Source of the DNA: CAZOJJ01 sp964580105
Lineage (GTDB): Bacteria; Bacteroidota; Rhodothermia; Rhodothermales; Rubricoccaceae
Reading direction: 5' to 3'
DNA length: 64,000 bases
Assembly: GCA_964580105.1 (NCBI GenBank)
Contig: CAZOJJ010000001.1
Coordinates: 1-64,000 of the forward strand
Shown here: piece after piece, positions 58,908 to 64,000 of the stretch
How the letters are laid out: each line of letters opens with the position of its first letter
Numbering within the stretch: position 1 is the stretch's first letter
Notes under the pieces: generated by a model
The model's input: only the letters and a program-made list of their open reading frames with translations
Told to the model about the DNA's origin: nothing
Databases searched by the model: none
Translations under genes and position numbers: made by a program

Positions 58908-61334
58908 TCAGAAGGCCTGGCCGATGCCGAAGTGGAGGAGCGGACGCCCGAGGCCTTCCGGGAGCCAGCCCGCGACGGGGACGGGGCTGTGCACCGGCCA
59001 GGCGAGGTCCAACCGGAGGATCAAATAGTCCCACGCGATCCGAAGCCCGAGGCCGGCGCCGACGCCCAGCTCGCGATGGAACCGGTCCATGCGGAACCGC
59101 CCGGCCGGGTCGCCGGGGTTGCGCGGGCCGAACCACACGTTCCCGGCGTCGGCGAAGACGGCGAGCTGCCAGTCCGCGTTGAACAGGGGGCGGACGACGA
59201 CGTAGCGCGCCTCGGCGCTCGCTTCGAGCTTGATGTCGCCGCCCTGGACGAAGGCGCCTTCGGCGTCGGCACCGCCGGGGCCGAGCGTGCGGAGCCGGAA
59301 GCCGCGCACGCTGGACGCCCCGCCCGCGTAGAACCGCCGGTCGAACGGAACCACGGGCGAGCGCCCCGTAGGCAGCGCCGCCCCGGCGATGAGCTTGGCC
59401 GCGAGCGTGGCCCGCCCGCGCGGGACGTAGCGCCGGGCGTCGAGTTGGCCCCGCACGTACGGGCGGTATTCCAGCCGGCTGTCGCCGCCGAAGAGCGGGA
59501 GGCCCGGGAGCGAGCCCTCGGCCGAGTCCGGCGTGAACACGATGTGGTCCAGAAGCGCCGAGAGGTGCCCGCCCGCCTCGACCGCGACCTCGACGGCGTG
59601 GCCCCGGTCGCGGCGGAACGGGTCGGCGGTGACGGCGCGGACGGTGTAGCGGAAGGCGTTGTTGACCTGGGGCCGCGTGTAGTCCTCCAGCACGAACCGC
59701 CGAGCAACGGGGTCCTCGACGAAGGAAAGGAAACGCTCGGAGAAACCGGCCAGCGTGTCCGGATCGCTCAGGTTGAAGTCGACGAGGTCGAGGAGGGAGG
59801 TGAGGGACGGCGTGTGCTGGAGTTCGTAGCGGAGCCCGAGGGAGGCCCGGCCCCGGATGACCACGCCCAGCTGGGCGCGGCGGGCCGTCAGCAGGCCGAA
59901 CGAGAGGCGCGTCCGCGCGTCGTGGGGACGCAGCGTGCGCTCGAGGGCGCCGAGCGGGCGCAACCCGGGCAGCGTCAGGCTCGCCCCCACCTCGCCCTGA
60001 ACCGTCGGGAAGCCCTCGGCGAAGTCGCCCGCCACCGAGCCGGCCGTGCGCACCGTGAGCGCCTCGCCACCGCCGAAGGCGTTGAGGTTGTGGTACGCCG
60101 TCCCGGCGCCGAAGGCGAGCTCCTCCGTTTCCGTCCCCAGCAGGCTCGTCCGCTGCAGCACGAAGCCTTCGAGGCGGACGCTGTGGCGGGGGCGCGTCCG
60201 CAGCCCGATCCGGTGCGGCAGCCGAGGCAGGCCGCCGCGCGCCGTGTCGGGGGGCAGTGCGGCGATCTCGGAGAACGAAAACACGCCCGTCCGATCCAGC
60301 CGCCGCTTGGTGTCGAGGAGGGTGCGCACGTCGTAGGGCGCGCCGGGTGCGGCCTGGAGGGCCCGCCGCAGCAGGCCCGGCGAGAGCCGTCGCTCCCCTT
60401 CGATCCGCACCGTCACGAGGCCGTCGCCGACCGCCAGGGTGTCCGTTCGGAGCGGGGCCCCGGCCTCGGGCCCACTCACCACGAACGCGACGTCGCCGAA
60501 GCGGAAGCGCGGACCCGGGCGCACCCGGAAGGCCACGTCTACGGAGTCCGGGGCGGCCTCCGCCGCCGCGCCACCCGGCAGGCCGAAGACGACGGCCTGG
60601 ATGGAGTCACGGGTGACGCGGGCGAAGCCGCGCGCGCGCAGGAAGTCGAGGAGGGCGCGGCGCTCGTCGAGCAGCTCGCGCTCGGCGAAGCGCTGACCCT
60701 CCGCCTGAAAGGCGAGCCCCTCCCGATCGACGGTCTGAAGCCGCAGGCGCGTGGCCTCGGCCCACTCGGCTCGCTCCTCGGCCGAAAGGGCATCGAGCCC
60801 CTCGTAGCGCACGGCCCGCAGGTACGTCGGCGTCCCTGCCTCGACGTCGAACGTGACGCGCACGCGGACGGGACCGAGGCCGAGCGTATCGACCCGGACG
60901 CCGACCTCGGCGGCGCGGAACCCCTCCTGCCGGAACAGCGCCGCGAGCCGCGCCCGGTCGGCCTCGACGAGCACGGGGTCGTAGAGGGCCGGCGGCTCGC
61001 CCGCCCGGCGGAGGGCGCGCGCGAGGGCGCCCTCCTCGCCGCCGAGGCGGTAGATCCAGAGGCCGGGCGTGATGCCGGGCAGGCCGAGGAACGCTCGGTT
61101 GGCGCGCGTGCGGAGCTGCTCGCGGAGCGCGTCCCGCGTCATCGTCGGGAGCGGGTCGCCGATGAGGCGCACCTCGGCGAGGCGAGCCGGGGCGTCCTGG
61201 GCCGCGACCGGCCGGAGCGCCGCCGCGCCCCCGGCCAGCACGAGAAGCCCTCCGAGCCCGAGGAGAGCGCGGAGGGCCGAAACGGAGCGACGGAACCAAG
61301 GGCGAGAGCGGGACGACGGGGTCCCCGAGGGCAT
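58908..61334 (-). CDS. BamA/TamA family outer-membrane protein (TamL-like)
   Basis: 808 aa. A signal region (ALRALLGLGGLLVLAGG) is followed by POTRA-like domains: LAEVRLIGDPLPTMTRDALR, VRVRVTFDVEAGTPTYLRAV, and FRFGDVAFVVSGPEAGAPLR. The C-terminal surface-antigen barrel has the lid-lock motif in YAGGASSVRGFRLRTLGPGG (VRGF), LAVFADAGNVWFGPRNPG and a final GLGLRIAWDYLILRLDLAWP. BamA-type proteins insert barrels; the Bacteroidota TamL branch is linked to the translocation module. The start at 61334 lies 7 bases after the DUF2795 stop, so the two are cotranscribed. Confidence 0.92.
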   Translation of the reverse strand: MPSGTPSSRSRPWFRRSVSALRALLGLGGLLVLAGGAAALRPVAAQDAPARLAEVRLIGDPLPTMTRDALREQLRTRANRAFLGLPGITPGLWIYRLGGEEGALARALRRAGEPPALYDPVLVEADRARLAALFRQEGFRAAEVGVRVDTLGLGPVRVRVTFDVEAGTPTYLRAVRYEGLDALSAEERAEWAEATRLRLQTVDREGLAFQAEGQRFAERELLDERRALLDFLRARGFARVTRDSIQAVVFGLPGGAAAEAAPDSVDVAFRVRPGPRFRFGDVAFVVSGPEAGAPLRTDTLAVGDGLVTVRIEGERRLSPGLLRRALQAAPGAPYDVRTLLDTKRRLDRTGVFSFSEIAALPPDTARGGLPRLPHRIGLRTRPRHSVRLEGFVLQRTSLLGTETEELAFGAGTAYHNLNAFGGGEALTVRTAGSVAGDFAEGFPTVQGEVGASLTLPGLRPLGALERTLRPHDARTRLSFGLLTARRAQLGVVIRGRASLGLRYELQHTPSLTSLLDLVDFNLSDPDTLAGFSERFLSFVEDPVARRFVLEDYTRPQVNNAFRYTVRAVTADPFRRDRGHAVEVAVEAGGHLSALLDHIVFTPDSAEGSLPGLPLFGGDSRLEYRPYVRGQLDARRYVPRGRATLAAKLIAGAALPTGRSPVVPFDRRFYAGGASSVRGFRLRTLGPGGADAEGAFVQGGDIKLEASAEARYVVVRPLFNADWQLAVFADAGNVWFGPRNPGDPAGRFRMDRFHRELGVGAGLGLRIAWDYLILRLDLAWPVHSPVPVAGWLPEGLGRPLLHFGIGQAF

Positions 61335-61341
61335 CGTCGGC

Positions 61342-61560
61342 TTATTCGTCTTCGAAGTAGAAGTCCTCGTTGGCCGTCGGGTAGTCCGGCCAAACCTCCT
61401 CGATGCTCTCGTAGGGCTCGCCGTCATCCTCCATCTCCTGGAGGTTCTGGATGACTTCGGCCGGCGCCCCGGTGCGGTCGGCGTAGTCGATGAGCTCGTC
61501 CTTGGTCGCCGGCCAGGGGGCGTCTTCGAGGTACGCGGCGAACTCCAGCGTCCAATACAT
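61342..61560 (-). CDS. DUF2795 small acidic protein
   Basis: 72 aa. MYWTLEFAAYLEDAPWPAT, then KDELIDYADRTGAPAEVIQN and a tryptophan/tyrosine-rich acidic end (YESIEEVWPDYPTANEDF) match DUF2795, a small winged-helix-like family of unknown role. It precedes the BamA-like gene by 7 bases. Confidence 0.9.
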   Translation of the reverse strand: MYWTLEFAAYLEDAPWPATKDELIDYADRTGAPAEVIQNLQEMEDDGEPYESIEEVWPDYPTANEDFYFEDE

Positions 61561-61726
61561 GCGGGTAGTCGGTGTTGGAAAGGGTCCGGGAGTAGGGAAC
61601 GGTGAGGGAGCGCCGCAGCGTGGCGAGCGTGTCGCACTTTAGGGCGCGGGGAGGTCAAATGCAACCGGCGCCCCTACGTTCCGGGATGCGCCGAGTTGCC
61701 CGGAACGGCCCGGGGCGGATACAGAA

Positions 61727-61757
61727 GGAACGGCCCCGCACGCGGCGTGGCCGTTCC
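61727..61757 (-). terminator. Hairpin terminator of the M23 peptidase gene
   Basis: GGAACGGCC (61727-61735) pairs with GGCCGTTCC (61749-61757), with a loop of 13 bases that can itself pair CCGC/GCGG. It begins 23 bases after the M23 stop and is followed on the minus strand by TTCTGTATCC. Confidence 0.6.
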
Positions 61758-61779
61758 GGTAGGGGGAATGAGCAGCGAC

Positions 61780-62760
61780 TCAGTCGAACGAGGCCGTCTC
61801 GGCCTGCGCGGCCTGGAGCAATTCCTGATACTCGCTCGCGCTGACGCCCGGGACGAACGTGGCGACGGGGTTGAGCGGCTCGTCGTCGCTGAGGCGGCGC
61901 ACCTCGTAGTGGAGGTGGGGCGCGGTGGAAAGGCCGGTGTGGCCGCTGTAGGCGATGACCTGACCACGATGGACCTCCATGCCGGGGCGAATGCCCTGCG
62001 CCGCGCGCGAGAGGTGGGCGTAGCGCGTGCGCCGCCCGGCGCGCGGATGGTCGATCTCGACGACGTTGCCGTAGCCGCTGCGGGAGCCGACGAAGGAGAC
62101 GACGCCGTCGCCCGTGGCATAGATGGGCGTCCCCGTCGGCGTCGGGAAGTCCACGCCGGCGTGGAGGCGGACGCGGCGGAGGATGGGGTGGTAGCGCATC
62201 CCGAACCCGGAGGTCAGGCGCGCGTTGCGGAGCGGGAGGATGGCCGGCTGCTGGCGGATGATCGCCTCGCGCTCGCGGGCGAGGCGCTCGAGCTCCTCGA
62301 AGGAGCGCGTCTGGAGCGTGAACTGGCGCTCGAGCCGGTCGAACGTCTCCGAGGTCTGGCGGAGGAGGCGGGCGGTGGAGCCGCTGAAGCGGGCGTAGTC
62401 CTCCCCGCGCGCACCGCCGACGCCGACCTGGAACTCGTCCTCCGAGATCGGGTCCGCGTTGAGCACGGTCCGGTAGAGCTCGCGGTCGGTCTCGGAGAGC
62501 TGCGCCAGCCGGTCCGAGAACGTGGCGAGGCGGGCGTTGGCAGAGGAGAGCTGGTTCTGGAGCGCCTCGATCTCCTCCTGCTGCGCGAGCTCGGTCGGCG
62601 AGGTCCGCGTCGTGGCGATGGTCCAGACGCCGGCGGCCGTGAAGGCGAAGGAGAGGAGCAGCACGAGGCCGGCGTGGAGCACCCAGCGGGTCTTGCTCGG
62701 CTGCACCTCCTTGAAGGTGCAGGCCTCGTGATCGTAGTAGTAGTAGCTGTTCTTGGGCAT
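61780..62760 (-). CDS. M23 family metallopeptidase, membrane-anchored
   Basis: 326 aa. A short N-terminus with four tyrosines (KNSYYYYDHEACTFKEVQ) leads to one membrane helix (LLLSFAFTAAGVWTIATT) and a coiled-coil region (EIEALQNQLSSANARLATFS). The LytM/M23 domain follows: LTSGFGMRYHPILRRVRLHA with the zinc pair H and D in HAGVDFPTPTGTPI, and HLHYEVRR for the last histidines. Members cut peptide cross-links in peptidoglycan. The N-terminus is the conserved form of Bacteroidota M23 envelope proteins. A 300-base structured leader lies upstream. Confidence 0.93.
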   Translation of the reverse strand: MPKNSYYYYDHEACTFKEVQPSKTRWVLHAGLVLLLSFAFTAAGVWTIATTRTSPTELAQQEEIEALQNQLSSANARLATFSDRLAQLSETDRELYRTVLNADPISEDEFQVGVGGARGEDYARFSGSTARLLRQTSETFDRLERQFTLQTRSFEELERLAREREAIIRQQPAILPLRNARLTSGFGMRYHPILRRVRLHAGVDFPTPTGTPIYATGDGVVSFVGSRSGYGNVVEIDHPRAGRRTRYAHLSRAAQGIRPGMEVHRGQVIAYSGHTGLSTAPHLHYEVRRLSDDEPLNPVATFVPGVSASEYQELLQAAQAETASFD

Positions 62761-62869
62761 GAGCGGCGAGCGACTGGGGCGGACGGAAGCCGGAACCGCG
62801 GCTCGCCGTGGTGGACGCGGCCGGCGCGAAGGCACGGGGCCTCCGGCGGGACGGGCCTACCAGAGCGAG

Positions 62870-63055
62870 CGGGATCCCGAACCGGGCGCCTGCAGAACAG
62901 CGGGTGAGGCGGTCGCGAACGACCTGCTCGCACAGGCGGCCGGCGGACGCGCTCTCACCCGATACCCGCGGCCTCGGCAAACTTCAGGCCGAGAGCCCAG
63001 AAAGCGCGAACGGTTGGCCTTGCGGTCAACCGCTCGAGGTGGGAGCGCTTTCGCC
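62870..63055 (-). ncRNA. Candidate structured RNA or long leader upstream of the M23 gene
   Basis: On the minus strand, downstream of a consensus promoter, several stems are visible. AAAGCGC/GCGCTTT (63001-63007, 63045-63051) encloses an 8-bp hairpin (63009-63034) whose tip is CC-GCAA-GG, a GNRA tetraloop. A 6-bp hairpin lies at 62973-62993. An 8-bp stem CGGGTGAG/CTCACCCG (62901-62908, 62954-62961) encloses GGTCG-TTCG-CGACC (62911-62924), a UUCG tetraloop. No ORF with protein character covers it. It may be an independent small RNA or a riboswitch-like leader. It matches none of the common RNA families I know. The 426-base gap between hprK and M23 holds nothing else. Confidence 0.5.
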
Positions 63056-63061
63056 GCCCCG

Positions 63062-63090
63062 AAAATAGGGGGAAGCCCTATGGGTGTCAA
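63062..63090 (-). promoter_or_regulatory. Consensus sigma-70-type promoter TTGACA-17-TATTTT
   Basis: On the minus strand TTGACA (63090-63085) and TATTTT (63067-63062) are separated by exactly 17 bases. This is far closer to the enterobacterial consensus than any other promoter seen here. It points toward the structured region and the M23 gene; the predicted start is near 63055, about 295 bases before the M23 ATG. Confidence 0.7.
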
Positions 63091-63186
63091 CCGCTCCGTC
63101 ACACCCGCGGGCATTTCATGCGCGGCCCGCTCCCCGGCGCGCCTGTATCACCGCGAGATGCGCCGAATGGGGATCTACGGGCCGGC

Positions 63187-64000
63187 TCACTCGATGTCGT
63201 GCTCGAACCACTCGATCCCCCGGCGCGGGCGAGCGGCCCCCTCGTTGCTCTGGATCCGGTCGGCCAGCCGACGGGCGAACACCTCGGCGGGGTCGTACCC
63301 GTAGTGCCGGAGCAGGTGGTTCATCGCGATGACTTCGCAGATCACCGTCACGTTCTTACCCGGCACGATGGGGAGCTTGACCATCGGCAGGCGCACGTCG
63401 AGGATGTCCTCCTCCGAGTCCACCATCCCGATGCGGGTGTATTCCTCGGCGGGGTCCCAGTGCTGCATCTGGATGACGACCTCGATGCGCTTCTGGTAGC
63501 GGATGGCGCGCACGCCGAACATGGCGCGGATGTCGAGGATGCCGAGGCCGCGGATCTCCATGAAGTGCTGGGCGAGCTCCGTCCCCGCCCCCATCAGCAC
63601 GCCCTCGGACTTCCGCGTGGCGATGACCACGTCGTCGGCCACGAGGCGGTGGCCGCGCTCGACGAGGTCGAGGGCCACCTCGCTCTTGCCGATCCCGCTG
63701 GCGCCGGTGAGCAGCAGGCCGATCCCGTACACGTCCACGAGCGAGCCGTGGAGGGTGAGCTGGTAGGCGAACTGGTCCTCCAGGAAGTCCCGGAGGAGGT
63801 ACATGAAGTCCACCGTCGGGACGGGCGTGGTGTAGACCGGGACGCCGGCGCGCTCGGCGGCGTCGAGGAGCACGTCCGGCAGTTCGTTGCCGTCGGTGAG
63901 GACGATGCAGGGGAGCGAGAACTGGAGGAGCCGCTCGAAGGCCGCCTGCCGCTCGGGGGGCGGGAAGTGCATCAGGAACCGGCACTCCGTGTTGCCGAGG
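63187..64000 (-). CDS. hprK: HPr kinase/phosphorylase (5' end outside window)
   Basis: 271 codons are visible, with the N-terminus beyond the right edge. LGNTECRFLMHFPPPERQAA is the end of the N-terminal domain. The kinase P-loop is LTGASGIGKSEVALDLVERG, followed by HRLVADDVV, and the signature MEIRGLGILDIRAMFGVRAI is typical of HprK. The enzyme phosphorylates or dephosphorylates a serine of HPr in carbon control. Homologs in this phylum occur without a full sugar PTS. Confidence 0.95.
   Translation of the reverse strand, partial: LGNTECRFLMHFPPPERQAAFERLLQFSLPCIVLTDGNELPDVLLDAAERAGVPVYTTPVPTVDFMYLLRDFLEDQFAYQLTLHGSLVDVYGIGLLLTGASGIGKSEVALDLVERGHRLVADDVVIATRKSEGVLMGAGTELAQHFMEIRGLGILDIRAMFGVRAIRYQKRIEVVIQMQHWDPAEEYTRIGMVDSEEDILDVRLPMVKLPIVPGKNVTVICEVIAMNHLLRHYGYDPAEVFARRLADRIQSNEGAARPRRGIEWFEHDIE

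Noticed and set aside
62840..62900. tRNA-like T-arm (CGGTTCGGGATCCCG on the minus strand)
   Set aside because: The invariant A58 is missing and no acceptor or anticodon stem can be placed.
62761..63055. c-di-AMP (ydaO) riboswitch, 6S RNA, RNase P RNA, tmRNA or SRP RNA upstream of the M23 gene
   Set aside because: The conserved sequence blocks of these families, as far as I know them, are absent; only the structural richness remains.
62857..63114. Small ORF (85 codons) between hprK and M23
   Set aside because: No family, arginine-rich composition, and it overlaps the promoter and stem structures.

Overview
The window is a GC-rich chromosomal segment from a bacterium that looks like a member of the Rhodothermota/Bacteroidota (a Rubricoccaceae- or Rhodothermus-like lineage). 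This is inferred from family content: a full-length SprA (type IX secretion/gliding translocon), a secreted protein with a type IX C-terminal sorting domain, a Bat (aerotolerance) operon, DUF3098, a BamA/TamL-type barrel, a dnaX-ebfC-recR block and HPr kinase. Promoter-like boxes of the Bacteroidota -7 type (TAnnTT) lie 20-40 bases before many starts. No rRNA or tRNA gene, CRISPR array, transposase or prophage was found. Six runs of exactly 100 N interrupt the sequence, so this is a draft scaffold; every gap lies inside a short tandem repeat.

Layout. 1-4.9 kb: the start of an EcoRI-type adenine methyltransferase cut by the window edge, a membrane-anchored winged-helix regulator, a membrane protein, an aquaporin, a DoxX protein and a cupin. 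4.9-7.4 kb: a decayed TonB-dependent receptor and lysine 6-aminotransferase. 7.5-10.7 kb: lipA overlapping a small lipoprotein gene, which overlaps a broken membrane-protein gene, then ndk. 10.8-16.1 kb: an accessory block of secreted proteins (PPC-like domains, MORN repeats) with decayed relatives at its edge. 16.1-20 kb: a type IX-sorted LVIVD-repeat protein and an aminotransferase. 20-29.2 kb: DUF4139, a NamZ-like muramidase, PBP4, a UbiA prenyltransferase, an AlkA-like glycosylase, an isoaspartyl peptidase and several small proteins. 29.5-35.8 kb: DUF302 and the six-gene Bat operon. 36-43.8 kb: thymidine kinase, a J-domain protein, RDD, dnaX-ebfC-recR, a LOG protein and a fused ABC permease. 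43.9-46.5 kb: a saccharopine dehydrogenase-like protein, an SDR and an NTF2-like protein. 46.9-54.7 kb: sprA. 54.7-64 kb: lipB, an acidic protein with an EF-hand-like loop, DUF423, a lipoprotein, rsfS, a LytR_C protein, a YGYAP-repeat protein, BamA/TamL, DUF2795, an M23 peptidase and the 3' part of hprK.

How the genes fit together. Much of the window serves the cell envelope: type IX secretion (sprA and a cargo protein), outer-membrane barrel assembly, peptidoglycan turnover (PBP4, NamZ, M23), lipoproteins and the Bat membrane complex. A second group is housekeeping: lipoate (lipA, lipB), nucleotides (ndk, tdk), replication and repair (dnaX, recR, alkA-like) and ribosome silencing (rsfS).

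The most unusual signals are: (i) arrays of 12-18 bp tandem repeats, several of which begin on a stop codon or contain the next gene's start codon; (ii) a consensus promoter (TTGACA-17-TATTTT) driving about 295 bases of stem-rich, apparently non-coding sequence before the M23 gene; (iii) the tandem family of PPC-domain secreted proteins and its decayed edge copies; (iv) inverted repeats overlapping the dnaX promoter and the start codon of the LytR_C gene; (v) a lipB gene with no standard start codon.
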